A stretch of 64,000 nt of DNA from CAYMBP01 sp964388745. GTDB lineage: Bacteria > Babelota > Babeliae > Babelales > RVW-14. Made by a program: the position numbers and the translations under genes. Of the stretch, positions 9,376 to 19,110 are shown in pieces. The stretch's first letter is position 1. Every line of letters begins with the position of its first letter. Under the pieces are notes generated by a model. That model worked only from the letters and a program-made list of their open reading frames with translations, ran no database searches and was not told the DNA's origin. The stretch spans positions 7,746-71,745 of the forward strand of contig CAYMBP010000004.1 in assembly GCA_964388745.1 (NCBI GenBank), given 5' to 3'.

Positions 9376-9778
9376 TCACAGAGGATTTGAGCTTAAAGAA
9401 AACATTATCGAGTTCTATAAGAATTATGAATGGATAGATGTTGGTACAGACTCAAGTGAAGTAACCGATTATCCCTTGTATGCCCAAGCTGTTTGCGCGG
9501 CAATTCTTGAAAAAAAAGTTGATAGCGGCATTTTGCTTTGTGGGTCTGGAATTGGGATTTCAATTGCTGCAAATCGCTTTAAAGGGATATATGCAGCATT
9601 GTGCTGGTCTCCAGAAGTTGCTCGCCTTGCTAAAGAAGATGATAATGTTAACGTCTTAGTGTTGCCTGCAGATTTTATCTCATTATCGCAAGCAGTTTCC
9701 TGTATTGATATTTGGCAAAAGACTGCTTTTAAGGGTGGGCGTTATGCAAAGCGACTTAATTTGATTGATGCTGCTTAG
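9353..9778 (+). CDS. rpiB: Ribose-5-phosphate isomerase B
   Basis: Interconverts ribose 5-phosphate and ribulose 5-phosphate. The chosen ATG gives MKICIGSDHRG, the exact family N-terminus with the Asp-His substrate residues; the catalytic-cysteine loop CGSGIGISIAANR is at about 65-77. The 141-residue length fits RpiB/LacAB proteins (about 145-150). A longer frame back to 9296 only adds residues inside the preceding gene. The start lies inside the lipoprotein gene, so translation is probably coupled. It is convergent with, and overlaps by four bases, the secreted protein on the other strand. Confidence 0.95.
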   Translation: MKICIGSDHRGFELKENIIEFYKNYEWIDVGTDSSEVTDYPLYAQAVCAAILEKKVDSGILLCGSGIGISIAANRFKGIYAALCWSPEVARLAKEDDNVNVLVLPADFISLSQAVSCIDIWQKTAFKGGRYAKRLNLIDAA

Positions 9779-10977
9779 GAAGTTTGGGTCTGTTGCATGC
9801 TTCGTACCCTTTGTATAATTTTTTCTGGAGAAAGACTTTTTTCATTTGAAGTCTGAGTGCTGGGTAAAAGTTTTATTTTGGCAAGTAAACTCATAATGCG
9901 TGTATGTTGTTCTATTGGTATATTACTTTGATTAATTGCATGACTAAGCCAGTCAATTAAAATCTCATCAATAATGCGCTGAAGTTCTTTTTCATATACT
10001 TTTACTTGCTGATTATTCAAGTGTGTGAATCGGTTAATTAAAATGCCGCTTTTGGGGTTAAGAAGATAGTTGTTAGACAAAAGTAGCCGAGCCTGAATAG
10101 AGTTCATATTGTGAAGAAGATGCGGTTGGGTGCGGTACATTTCTAGTGCCATAGAAAGTATGAACTTATCATTAAAGAGGGAACTAATAACTTGTTGACA
10201 TGAAAGGGGAGAGAGCTCTTGATAATAAAGACGATCTGCCTGATCTCGAAAGCACCATGCATTATAAAATGGAGTTCCATAAGAAAAGCTTTTGTAGCCA
10301 ATGTGGTCAATAATTGATTTAGGAATAAGAATCTGAAAAAGAGTGCCTTGATCATAATGCGTTTTTTCAACAAGTTCGTTAAGTTTATTTATGTAGTGAT
10401 TGGGAAGTCCAAATGAAGTGCAAATTTTATTAAGTAATGAGAAAGAGACGTCATGTTCACTATGATTTTTCAAATAATAGTTATATGTTGACTCGCCAGG
10501 TATGTCAAAATTCCCAAAAGGAGATAAGTTTGCAGAGAGCAAGAAAAGAAAAACATCAGACTCCATATCGTTAATGTGCTGCTTTTCTTTTAATTTTTTA
10601 TTTAAAAAATCTTTAATGTTCGTATATTGAGAAAAAATAGGATCGTCAAAGCGCAAAAAAGTAAATTGTTTACCAAAAGAGGTAACTTCAAAAAACTCCT
10701 TAAGCCACTTATAGATATCTTGAATAATGCGATATTTTCCCTGTTGAGCATGATATAGCTCATAATGACTATGGCTGTGCATACGGGCACTTTTGGCCAT
10801 TTCTTGAATGATTGGATCTTCATATGGATTAAGCCCAAAGCGAGTATGAATTTCATTGCCAAATTTATTGATGTGTGCATCAATTTGTGTATTGTGAAAT
10901 GTGGCAAAAAGCCCTTGTGTGAAAAAAAGAAAAGCTGCTGAAGTAATACCTATAAAAGATATGTGTCTATCTGACAT
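9775..10977 (-). CDS. Exported hypothetical protein
   Basis: Unrecognised, about 400 residues. GGAGG ends five bases before the ATG at 10977, which yields MSDRHISFIGITSAAFLFFTQ, a signal peptide probably cleaved near GLFA. A longer frame to 11025 lacks a ribosome binding site. The mature protein is mostly helical, without membrane segments, and ends with a short Gln/Thr-rich tail. A repeated 'leucine, aromatic, asparagine' pattern is seen but no clear repeat unit. Probably a secreted factor like the island at 15-22 kb. Confidence 0.72.
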   Translation of the reverse strand: MSDRHISFIGITSAAFLFFTQGLFATFHNTQIDAHINKFGNEIHTRFGLNPYEDPIIQEMAKSARMHSHSHYELYHAQQGKYRIIQDIYKWLKEFFEVTSFGKQFTFLRFDDPIFSQYTNIKDFLNKKLKEKQHINDMESDVFLFLLSANLSPFGNFDIPGESTYNYYLKNHSEHDVSFSLLNKICTSFGLPNHYINKLNELVEKTHYDQGTLFQILIPKSIIDHIGYKSFSYGTPFYNAWCFRDQADRLYYQELSPLSCQQVISSLFNDKFILSMALEMYRTQPHLLHNMNSIQARLLLSNNYLLNPKSGILINRFTHLNNQQVKVYEKELQRIIDEILIDWLSHAINQSNIPIEQHTRIMSLLAKIKLLPSTQTSNEKSLSPEKIIQRVRSMQQTQTS

Positions 10978-11086
10978 TATAACCTCCATCATAATGATCA
11001 ATTTACATAATAAATACTTATTCATTGTAACATAGGTATAAAATGATGAAAGTGCCTTTTAAATAGGGTCTTTACCTCTATAAAAG

Positions 11087-11113
11087 AAGGAATAGCTGCT
11101 TAATTCCTTTTTT
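11087..11113 (+). terminator. Terminator-like hairpin in the ileS leader
   Basis: AAGGAAT (11087-11093) pairs with ATTCCTT (11103-11109), nine-base loop, T run to 11113. No plus-strand gene ends just before it, so it may be an attenuator in an ileS leader or terminate read-through. A further inverted repeat, GATCTTTT at 11162 with AAAAGATC at about 11194, follows. No T-box core motif was found. Confidence 0.4.
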
Positions 11114-11242
11114 ATGGCGCTTTTAGCTTGCTTGTGTAAACTAGGAGAAGGCTTAAAGTAGATCTTTTATAAGGCAAAAGTAAAAAGATCCGCTTTAAAT
11201 GAAAATAATATTGTATATACGTTTATCTGCAGGACTGTGATT

Positions 11243-14179
11243 ATGAGCGATAAATCATCAAAAAACCCATATCAAAATACACTAAATCTTCCTACAACTA
11301 CTTTTTCAATTAGGGCAAATGCAGCAGAAAAGGAGCCTGAAATTTTATCCTTTTGGAAAGAGCATAGTATTGCGCGTAAAGTTGTTGAAAGTAATAAAAA
11401 ACAACCAACTTTTTTATTACATGATGGACCTCCATATGCCAATGGCCCCATTCATATTGGTCATGCATTAAATAAAACGCTTAAGGATGTAGTAGGAAAA
11501 TCAAAACGAATGGCAGGATATCATGTACCATTTGTTTGTGGATGGGATTGTCATGGTTTGCCTATTGAGCTCAAAGTTGCAGCTCAACAAAAAGAAGAGG
11601 GTGATAATCGATCATTAAAGTCTCGTTGTCGAGCATATGCGCAAAAATGGATTGATCATCAAAAGCAAGAATTTGAAGATCTTGGTGTTTTTGCAGATGA
11701 AAAATATTACAGTACCATGTCATTTGAGTATGAAGCTGCAACAGTGAAAGCTTTAGCAAGTTTTGTACAACAAGGGTTTATTGAGCGGAAAGGAAAAACT
11801 GTACCATGGTGTGCTTCTTGTCAGACAGTGCTTGCTGTTGCCGAGATTGAGTATCAAGATCGCAAGGATCCTTCTTGTTATGTCAGGTTTGAATTAACGC
11901 TTGATGATGCTCAAATGCTTTTTCCTCTGTTGTTTGAACGAGAGCAAGAGTTAACAATAAGCTTGCTTGCTTGGACAACAACACCATGGACTTTGCCACT
12001 GAATAGAGCTATTGTATTAAATCCTTCTGCTGAATATGTTTTACTCAAAGAGGCAGATTCTACGCATGCTGTTATCATTGCTGCTGATTTAGTAGAAGCA
12101 CTTGCTCAATCAACGGGAAAAGAGTTAACAGAACTCTGTCGTCTTGACTCACTTCTTTTTCAAGGAAAATTCGTTAAGCATGCGATTGATGAGAGCCTTA
12201 TGGTTCCAATATTACTTGATGATGCTGTTTTAGTCGGTGAGGGGACTGCAGTGCTGCATACTGCACCTGGATGTGGACCTGACGATTATCATTTAGCATT
12301 GAAACATGGTATTGAAATTTTTTCTCCGCTTTCAGCAGATGGATGCTATACTACAGGTATTCAACCAGAAGAACTCGTCGGAATGAAGGTGGCAGATGGG
12401 CAATGGTGGGTACTCAAGAGACTTAAAGAGCGGGGGCTCTTATTTCATAAGGGTTCTATAAAGCACTCCTACCCTCATTGTTGGCGGTGTCATCAGGGTT
12501 TGATGTTTCGAGCTACGGATCAATGGTTTTGTGATTTGCAAAAAAATGGATTAGTTGAAAAGGCCTTAAAGCAAATTGGTGAAGCAACGTTTATTCCAGA
12601 ATGGGGAAAGACGCGTCTTAAATCATTTGTAAGTAATCGTTATGAGTGGTGTATTTCTCGGCAACGTTCTTGGGGCGTTCCTATTCCTGCGCTTATGTGT
12701 TCTCATTGTTCATGGACTTACATGAATCATCATTTTATAGAGTCTGTTGCTCAAGGGATTGAGAAAGAAGGTATTGAGTATTGGGATCATGTAACGCTTG
12801 AAGAGCTTAAAAAGGCTGGAGCGTTACCAAGTGATTTTTCCTGTGACCAGTGCCAGGAGAGTGAACTTACATCTTTTATTAAAGAAAAAGATACCCTTGA
12901 TGTTTGGTTTGACTCTGGAGTGAGTCATTATGCTGTGCTCAATGAACAATTTGGCTTAACTTGGCCTGCAGATTTATATCTTGAAGGATCTGATCAGCAT
13001 CGTGGTTGGTTTCAAAGCTCTCTGTTATGCGGGATGGTATTGTTTGGCAAAGCACCTTACAAGTCGGTTTTAACTCATGGCTATGTGCTCAATGAAGATA
13101 AGCGAAAAATGTCCAAATCATTGGGAAATGTTATTGCTCCGCAAAATGTAATTGCAAAGTTAAGCCGAGATATTTTACGCCTATGGGCTGTGACTGTTGA
13201 CTATGAGCATGACGTAGTTATTTCTGAAAAGTTATTAAATAATGTTGCTGAAGTATATCGCAAATTAAGAAACACCGCACGATTTTTACTTTCAAATTTA
13301 TATGACTTTAATGTTGAGCAGAATGCGGTTAATGTTAGTCGTATGAGTTTTCTTGATCAGTTAACTCTTGCTCGTTTATATGAGATAAATCGTCAGGTTA
13401 AAAAAGCGTATGAAGAATATAATTTTGCAGCTGTTGTTCAGTTGCTTAATAATTACTGTGTTAAAGAGCTAAGTGCGTTGTATCTTGATATTGTTAAAGA
13501 TCGACTCTACTGTGATAAACAAAATGGGGAGTCTCGTAAAGCTGCCCAAACCGTGTTGTTTGCTATTCTTGATACACTTGTTCGTTTGATGGCACCGATT
13601 ACTTCATTTACCGCTGAAGAGATCTTTCAATCATATCGATCTGAAGGTTTGCCAGAGTCAGTTCATTTGTTATGGTTCAGCTCTGATGTTGATATTTGGG
13701 AACATTGTATGTACAAATTTTCTCATCTAAAAACCACTGCAATGATAAAGGAAGAAGATATATCTTTAGGAACAACAACGCGAGAACTCATGCTGATGGT
13801 GCAAGAGAAGTTAGATGATCTGAGAGGGTCTGTGCTTAAATCCCTTGAAAAGATCCGTGAGAAGGGAACAATCAAGCATTCGCTTGAAGCGAGTGTTGCT
13901 TTATATTTATCTGATAATGAGCCGGCAGTTAAGTTATTAAAAGAAATTCATGAGACTTATCAGCTAGGGTCACTTGAAGACTTTTTGAAGGACTGGTTTA
14001 TTGTCTCTTCTGTTAAGCTTGTTGGGGTACAAGAAGGGCTAGAGGCAACTGAGCTTGATTGGTGTATGCTATTGACCAATCATGCGCAAGGAATCAAATG
14101 CCCTCGCTGTTGGCAATGGAGTGAAAATGCTGATGCTGAAAAACAGCTTTGTCAGCGGTGTTGTGAGGTCGTAAAATAG
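11243..14179 (+). CDS. ileS: Isoleucyl-tRNA synthetase
   Basis: Charges tRNA-Ile and edits valine. Class I landmarks are intact: HIGH at residues 71-74 within PIHIGHALNK, the inserted CP1 editing domain (TTPWTLPLNR and the later GTAVLHTAPGCGPDDY), DVWFDSGVSH, and KMSKS at 622-626. The C-terminus has the zinc-binding CPRCW...CQRC of bacterial type 1 IleRS, which is the common bacterial form rather than the mupirocin-resistant eukaryote-like form. I start at ATG 11243, eight bases after AGGA, rather than the GTG six bases earlier, which lies too close to that site. About 978 residues; normal length is about 930-960. It is convergent with the deubiquitinase gene, eight bases away. Confidence 0.97.
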   Translation: MSDKSSKNPYQNTLNLPTTTFSIRANAAEKEPEILSFWKEHSIARKVVESNKKQPTFLLHDGPPYANGPIHIGHALNKTLKDVVGKSKRMAGYHVPFVCGWDCHGLPIELKVAAQQKEEGDNRSLKSRCRAYAQKWIDHQKQEFEDLGVFADEKYYSTMSFEYEAATVKALASFVQQGFIERKGKTVPWCASCQTVLAVAEIEYQDRKDPSCYVRFELTLDDAQMLFPLLFEREQELTISLLAWTTTPWTLPLNRAIVLNPSAEYVLLKEADSTHAVIIAADLVEALAQSTGKELTELCRLDSLLFQGKFVKHAIDESLMVPILLDDAVLVGEGTAVLHTAPGCGPDDYHLALKHGIEIFSPLSADGCYTTGIQPEELVGMKVADGQWWVLKRLKERGLLFHKGSIKHSYPHCWRCHQGLMFRATDQWFCDLQKNGLVEKALKQIGEATFIPEWGKTRLKSFVSNRYEWCISRQRSWGVPIPALMCSHCSWTYMNHHFIESVAQGIEKEGIEYWDHVTLEELKKAGALPSDFSCDQCQESELTSFIKEKDTLDVWFDSGVSHYAVLNEQFGLTWPADLYLEGSDQHRGWFQSSLLCGMVLFGKAPYKSVLTHGYVLNEDKRKMSKSLGNVIAPQNVIAKLSRDILRLWAVTVDYEHDVVISEKLLNNVAEVYRKLRNTARFLLSNLYDFNVEQNAVNVSRMSFLDQLTLARLYEINRQVKKAYEEYNFAAVVQLLNNYCVKELSALYLDIVKDRLYCDKQNGESRKAAQTVLFAILDTLVRLMAPITSFTAEEIFQSYRSEGLPESVHLLWFSSDVDIWEHCMYKFSHLKTTAMIKEEDISLGTTTRELMLMVQEKLDDLRGSVLKSLEKIREKGTIKHSLEASVALYLSDNEPAVKLLKEIHETYQLGSLEDFLKDWFIVSSVKLVGVQEGLEATELDWCMLLTNHAQGIKCPRCWQWSENADAEKQLCQRCCEVVK

Positions 14180-14187
14180 TTCAATTT

Positions 14188-15552
14188 TTACAATTTTTTC
14201 TTCAAGGCTGTCAGTTGGTCTTTTAATTTTTCAAGATTGGTTTTAAGCCCATTGAGTTTTTGACTAAGTGATTTTATATTATTTTCGAGCGCCTCTTGTC
14301 GTACAGTAATGTGCTGTGGAGTAAGAGGCGCTGCCATTTGTGCTGCTTTTTTGCTTGGTGGCAGCAGTGTTGCTCGTTTGTATAAAAGAATATAAGGGGT
14401 CCCTATTTCTTTTTCTTGTGCAGCAATGGCTTTAATTTCAGATTTCCCTGAGTATTCAGTAACGAAATCATCGTTAAATTTGCGCCATACTTCGTCGGGT
14501 CCTTGTCCGTAGGCCCAGTAGTGTCCACCCGTAAGATCTCCTTTGTGGCAGATGATAGCGGAGAGATTGTAGGGGATATATTCTTCGGATTGAAGGTAGT
14601 GGCCAAGGTTAATTATTAAAGGAAAATTAACAGGAGTATTGTTTTTTATTAATGTGGATCCAGTTATTTGAAAACGTTTTAAGCTGATAATAACATAATC
14701 TGAAATGCTGGAGAGGTAGGCCTTTCTTGAGAGTCGGTTCTTACTAGCAACAAGGGGATAGTATACTTTTTCTGGTTGTCCTTTATTTTTTTTCTTCAAA
14801 TTTAATGCTTTAAGTTCTTGTTTGAATTGTTCTATATGATCTTTGTAAACATAGTATTTCTCTTTCTCCTGATGATCGCAAATGCCAACATCAATTTTAC
14901 CTAAAGATGTAATGTCAATAAACATTGTTGAAAAATAGGCTTTTAAAAGTGCCTCTAAGTTTTTTTCTATTTTATCAGGAATTTCTAGGGTAAGTATTGA
15001 ACTGGACTCAGTTTTAAAACTTGATGTTCCGCAGTTTCCACATATTGTTTCAAATGTTTCTTCAAAGAATAGTATTTCTTTAATTTGATTATTGTATTGA
15101 GTGAGGTAATCAATAAATTTATTTAAAAATTCATGGGCATCTTCTTGTCTGCCTTCAAAAAAAAGAGGTTTCTTTTCCCAATCAACTAGCAATTTAAGCG
15201 CAAGAGCCTGCAGTTTTTTCACCTGATTATCTCGTACATCCTTTCTTGCTGATGATTTTACTAAGGGGTCTTCTAGGTGTTTAATTCTGAGGTGATTATT
15301 AACAAGGTTTACATAGGTTTCAATGAGTTGGTCTGTAATTTGTTGACTGAGCTCTTCAGTCAGGTGTTCAATATTTGATAAGAGTTGTATTGAAGAGTTA
15401 AAATAGCAGCTATTACCGCAATTGAGCATGCCGTATTGTCGAGGAGATTTATCCCCAGCACCTCTTAATGACCAGAAACCTACGATAAGAAAGCCTAAAA
15501 ATTTACTCAGTTTCTTGAATTTTTGGCATTTCACAATCTGGACATTTGCCAT
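14188..15552 (-). CDS. Ubiquitin-specific protease (USP/C19 family deubiquitinase)
   Basis: Cleaves ubiquitin from proteins; bacteria have no ubiquitin, so a host target is implied. The Cys box reads GMLNCGNSCYFNS with nucleophile C49, compared with the family GL.N.GNTCYMNS. The His box is LTGGHYWAYG with H344, followed by WRKFNDDF with D361 as the likely third residue. A CGNC pair and a later CDH could be remains of the USP zinc ribbon. The N-terminal 35 residues are basic then hydrophobic (GFLIVGFWSL), a probable export signal or anchor. The last 40 residues form a coiled coil. The ATG has AAGGA upstream and lies 50 bases inside the RING gene, so the two are co-translated. Confidence 0.9.
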   Translation of the reverse strand: MANVQIVKCQKFKKLSKFLGFLIVGFWSLRGAGDKSPRQYGMLNCGNSCYFNSSIQLLSNIEHLTEELSQQITDQLIETYVNLVNNHLRIKHLEDPLVKSSARKDVRDNQVKKLQALALKLLVDWEKKPLFFEGRQEDAHEFLNKFIDYLTQYNNQIKEILFFEETFETICGNCGTSSFKTESSSILTLEIPDKIEKNLEALLKAYFSTMFIDITSLGKIDVGICDHQEKEKYYVYKDHIEQFKQELKALNLKKKNKGQPEKVYYPLVASKNRLSRKAYLSSISDYVIISLKRFQITGSTLIKNNTPVNFPLIINLGHYLQSEEYIPYNLSAIICHKGDLTGGHYWAYGQGPDEVWRKFNDDFVTEYSGKSEIKAIAAQEKEIGTPYILLYKRATLLPPSKKAAQMAAPLTPQHITVRQEALENNIKSLSQKLNGLKTNLEKLKDQLTALKKKL

Positions 15553-16597
15553 ATCTCATTCCTTGATAATAATAATGCTTGCCACTCTTTTTGAATAAAC
15601 ATGTTTTATGTACAACATGGCCACACCGATAAGTTCTTTTGTTAAAATAAGATCGTCGAGGAATGCTTTTGGTACATATTGCGCATATATTTGATTGTTG
15701 CTCCTTATAGTCTTTGATTGTATCAAGAGTAACATGGTACACTAAGTTTTCAGAGATAGGGGCTTTTCCATCAGGCTGGTGTAAAATGTTTTTGATAATT
15801 GTATGAAGCAGTTTTTCTCGTTCTTGAGGAGGAATTCCTTGCTCTCTAATCTCTTCTTGAATGGCGATGCGAGCTGATTCAATTGACTCAAAAAAGAATT
15901 CACTTTTCTTTATTTTATTTCTTGAGCGCTTTGAGCGTGAAAGGCGCTTTTTTTCTCTAAGAGCTTCTTGTTCTGTTTTGTGAGCAAACTCATGAATGCT
16001 TTGGTCTGTTGCTGGATCTATGTTTTTAAGCCGATTAATAGCGTTATTAATGATAATTTTAATATTTCGAGAGCTGAGGGCTGGATGGCCTGAAGTAAGC
16101 ATTCGTTGATGAGCAAAAATATCTTCTTTAATTGATTTGTACAAGCTTCTTTTATAGGTGCGGATGAGTTCTGGTGATTCAATCTTCATATTGTCCATAA
16201 TATATTGAGTAAGTGCAAATGATATTGCTTGACGAGCATATGGTACAAGAAACATCTCTTTTGGAGCACCTTTTTGATAATTGTGTGGAAAAGTAAGAAA
16301 AAGGTATTGCTTAAGCTGTTTTTTGATTTTTTTTACTTTTTTAGGAGTAAGTCGAGGTCCATAGTGTAAGAGCATCAGGCCAGTTTTATGAAGAAGGGCT
16401 TGTTGTGTAGTAGTTTCAATCTCTATATTAAATTCTTTGATAATAGTATTGGTATAAATTTTTATTTGTTTGAATGCATCTTGAAGACTTACCCTATTGT
16501 ATAACCATGGATTTAAGTTACTCTGTACAGGCCAAAGAACCATCGGTGTATCAAGAATAATGAATGCTATAAGAATCAAGCATATTTTTTTTATCAT
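15503..16597 (-). CDS. Exported protein with C-terminal RING-H2 finger, candidate E3 ubiquitin ligase
   Basis: The C-terminus carries a RING-H2 pattern: C305-x2-C308, then C325-x-H327-x2-H330-x2-C333, then C352-x2-C355; the eight ligands match the C3H2C3 order of eukaryotic E3 ligases. Residues 1-26 are a signal peptide (KKICLILIAFIILDTPM). The intervening 270 residues are helical and strongly basic, with no recognised domain, and could be a substrate- or membrane-binding part. GGAG precedes the start. The 3' end overlaps the deubiquitinase gene by 50 bases. E2 binding and ligase activity are inferred from the finger alone; a zinc-binding protein without ligase activity is the alternative. 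Confidence 0.82.
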   Translation of the reverse strand: MIKKICLILIAFIILDTPMVLWPVQSNLNPWLYNRVSLQDAFKQIKIYTNTIIKEFNIEIETTTQQALLHKTGLMLLHYGPRLTPKKVKKIKKQLKQYLFLTFPHNYQKGAPKEMFLVPYARQAISFALTQYIMDNMKIESPELIRTYKRSLYKSIKEDIFAHQRMLTSGHPALSSRNIKIIINNAINRLKNIDPATDQSIHEFAHKTEQEALREKKRLSRSKRSRNKIKKSEFFFESIESARIAIQEEIREQGIPPQEREKLLHTIIKNILHQPDGKAPISENLVYHVTLDTIKDYKEQQSNICAICTKSIPRRSYFNKRTYRCGHVVHKTCLFKKSGKHYYYQGMRYGKCPDCEMPKIQETE

Positions 16598-16668
16598 TGT
16601 TTTTCTCCGTGAATTTCTTAATAAGACTGAAATAAGGGTAGCGATATACTTTTATGCTCGTTGTTCAC

Positions 16669-17196
16669 CTACTGTCGAAGCTGACTGTTTGTACTTTCAG
16701 CTGCTGCAAGAAGACGATCAATTTCTCGTAAAATATTTTGCATTTGATCAAATGCTGTTTTGACTTGAGTGTGGAGTACTTGAGCTCGTGTGATTTCAGC
16801 ATTTGTCCGAGCCTCTTTTTTTGCATTCATTACAGCATTCATAATTTCAGTCATATTTTTTTCGGTAAATGCACGAGTATCACTAAATAATTGTTGTGAT
16901 TTTTTAAGATTTTCAAGTGCAACATTCATTCGTTCATCTAGAAGTCTTTTTTCATTGATTAATGTTGTTATTTGTCGTTGCATTTCAATTGCTTGTGTGC
17001 GCGCAAGGTTAACAGCACTTTGAACTTTTGGCAGCTGCTGGGATTTTTGCTCAGCATTACGATATGATATAATCGCTTTTTCTTCTTGAGACTTCCATTC
17101 TTCTTTTTTTTGGCTATGAAGTGAAACATGAAAGCCTGAAATAAAAATAACAAAGAAGAGCATTCTCTCTTTGTCTGTTATTATAAGATTCTTCAT
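16669..17196 (-). CDS. Exported coiled-coil protein
   Basis: Residues 1-28 look like a signal peptide (ERMLFFVIFISGFHVSLHS). The rest, about 145 residues, is nearly all helix with heptad-spaced hydrophobics and many Gln, Glu, Lys and Ala, i.e. one long coiled coil. No family recognised. AGGGGAG lies upstream of the ATG. It belongs to the minus-strand run of secreted proteins upstream of the RING/USP pair, 71 bases before the RING gene start. Confidence 0.72.
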   Translation of the reverse strand: MKNLIITDKERMLFFVIFISGFHVSLHSQKKEEWKSQEEKAIISYRNAEQKSQQLPKVQSAVNLARTQAIEMQRQITTLINEKRLLDERMNVALENLKKSQQLFSDTRAFTEKNMTEIMNAVMNAKKEARTNAEITRAQVLHTQVKTAFDQMQNILREIDRLLAAAESTNSQLRQ

Positions 17197-17337
17197 AGAC
17201 TGACTCCCCTTATTACAATAATTTTATTCTATTTATTTCATTATATTTTCTTAATTGTAATTTATTGCCTTAAGAAAAGTCAATCAATTAATCATATATG
17301 AAATTTTTTATTCAGTTTTTAGTGGTGACAGAGAGGG

Positions 17338-18240
17338 TTAGAGGTCAGACTCATTGTTATAAAAAGCCTCTTCTTGCTCTACTGCATTAAGAAGCTTCTC
17401 TTTAGCTTTTTTAAGTTGCTTTTCTCCGTCAGTGCGTAGGAATTTTTTGATTTGATCAAGGTTTGCAACTTGTTGCTTGTAGGGGTTTTTGAGAATGGGG
17501 AAATATTTGTTCACGCAGACCTTCTCATTTTTTTGTAAAAATATAAGTAGATCTTTAATTGAATAGAATTTTTTTAAGTCTAGTTGTTCTATAGGTAAAG
17601 TTGTTTGTGTGTTGAGAATGGCAAGGTTAACGTCAAAAAGATAATCAGTAGCTTTAAGCTCTGCTAACAATTGTTTAAGGTGGGTATAATCTTTTTCTGG
17701 ATATCGAAAAGTAAAGCTATCAATCTTCATTTCCATTTTTTTTATAAAAGCTGTGTCGTTTATTTTTAATTGGTTGCGTTGTTTATACAGAAATTCAATT
17801 TGTCCTTCATATTGTTTAGAATAAAAGCTTAAAAAGTTTTTAATACGGTTTAAAATTTTTGCTCGTGTATTATCAGTTGGTAAAAGTTGTATTTCTTTAT
17901 TATTAATTAAAACGTATGCTTTTGATGCAACCTCACCCACGAGATTTTCGGTTATATTAGCAGATCTATTTTGAATAGTAACGAGAACAGCAGGGGCTCG
18001 CTCTCGTTCTTCCATGGTACTTAATTTTGTTTTTTTCATAGACTGGAGAAGAATATTTACTCCAGCTGAAAAATCGCCTTCTGTATAGAGTTTGTTGAGG
18101 TCTTGTAAGTTATTTCGACTTGCACTATTTATTGTATCCATGTAATGACTAGACCATGACTTAAACTCAGCAAAGCAAAAAGGAGTAAATGTAATAAAGC
18201 TGCAATAGATAATTATTTTTGTGGTATAAAAAGGCTTCAT
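17338..18240 (-). CDS. Exported, lysine-rich helical protein
   Basis: Unrecognised, 300 residues. Signal peptide at 1-25 (IIIYCSFITFTPFCFAEF). The mature part is helical and basic with many Lys and Asn. A segment around residue 195-240 (LKQLLAEL, then a spacer, then FYSIKDLLIFL) has a counterpart in the next two upstream genes, suggesting divergent paralogues. GGAG immediately precedes the ATG. It is 29 bases downstream of the next island gene, so probably the same transcript. Confidence 0.72.
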   Translation of the reverse strand: MKPFYTTKIIIYCSFITFTPFCFAEFKSWSSHYMDTINSASRNNLQDLNKLYTEGDFSAGVNILLQSMKKTKLSTMEERERAPAVLVTIQNRSANITENLVGEVASKAYVLINNKEIQLLPTDNTRAKILNRIKNFLSFYSKQYEGQIEFLYKQRNQLKINDTAFIKKMEMKIDSFTFRYPEKDYTHLKQLLAELKATDYLFDVNLAILNTQTTLPIEQLDLKKFYSIKDLLIFLQKNEKVCVNKYFPILKNPYKQQVANLDQIKKFLRTDGEKQLKKAKEKLLNAVEQEEAFYNNESDL

Positions 18241-18269
18241 CTCCTACTCCTTCACATTACTACGAACGA

Positions 18270-19088
18270 CTATTGTTCATTTTTTTGCTGTTTTAAGTAC
18301 TTATTTTTTATTTTTTTCATGGCAGGAACAAGGTGCTCTTTAATATATTGTTTTGCATGTGCAAGTGTAATGGTTTTTTGGGTATCAAGATTTTTAAGGG
18401 CCTGAACTATATCTTTTTTATATAGGCCTTGATAGGGAGTCTGCTCCTTACCTATAACAAGAGCTTTTTTTAAGTCATTAACTGAATAGCTTGCGGTATT
18501 TGGAGCATCTTCTTTACTTATTTTAAAAGTCTCTTTTGCAATATTGAGAGGGGTGATGCGGATAGATTGCATGATCTTTTTTTTTTGTGTACGTAATGCC
18601 GCAAGTTTTTTTGCATCTAATTTGTTAATTTTTTCAATTTCATTTAGATTATTTTGATGATTTTTTTCAAGTTCTGTTTTTATTTTATCTGTAAGTTTGT
18701 TATATGCTTTTATATTGTTTCCAAGGATAGTTTTGCGATAGATGTTTCTCATTTTAGATAAAGTAAAAAGAGGCTCTTCATTATTTTGAGGTGAAAAAAC
18801 AATTATTTTTTCATTATTATTAAAGTTTTTAGGAAAAAGCTCTGAGCGTTGTTGTTGAAGGTCTTTGATGGATACGGTATTTTTTCTTTTTTTAGTATTT
18901 TTTCTTTTTTTTGCTTTTTTCTTTTTTTTTCTATTTAACTTCTTTTTTGCTTTTTCAAGTGTTGTTTCTTCTTCATTATTAATGTAATCATCAATCCCAT
19001 CAGCTTGAAGTTGAGTTAGGGGTAAGGCCGTTTGTGTGCAAGTGAAAAGTATAAAAGCAATTAGATAGTGCTTGAATTGTTTATTCAT
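18270..19088 (-). CDS. Exported, very lysine-rich protein
   Basis: 272 residues, no known domain. Signal peptide FKHYLIAFILFTCTQTALP. Residues about 40-70 are an extreme Lys/Arg tract (KKKKKAKKRKNTKKRK), likely disordered and able to bind nucleic acid or acidic surfaces, or to act as a nuclear-localisation-like signal in a host; that is inference. The C-terminal half contains YSVNDLKKAL, comparable with FYSIKDLLIFL and YTFDEVWKQL in its neighbours. AAGGAA precedes the start. Confidence 0.72.
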   Translation of the reverse strand: MNKQFKHYLIAFILFTCTQTALPLTQLQADGIDDYINNEEETTLEKAKKKLNRKKKKKAKKRKNTKKRKNTVSIKDLQQQRSELFPKNFNNNEKIIVFSPQNNEEPLFTLSKMRNIYRKTILGNNIKAYNKLTDKIKTELEKNHQNNLNEIEKINKLDAKKLAALRTQKKKIMQSIRITPLNIAKETFKISKEDAPNTASYSVNDLKKALVIGKEQTPYQGLYKKDIVQALKNLDTQKTITLAHAKQYIKEHLVPAMKKIKNKYLKQQKNEQ

Positions 19089-19110
19089 TTTTTATTCCTT
19101 ATACATAACA

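Noticed and set aside
11026..11242. T-box riboswitch before ileS
   Set aside because: Terminator-like hairpin present, but no T-box antiterminator core (TGGNACCGCG-like) or specifier-loop structure was recognised.
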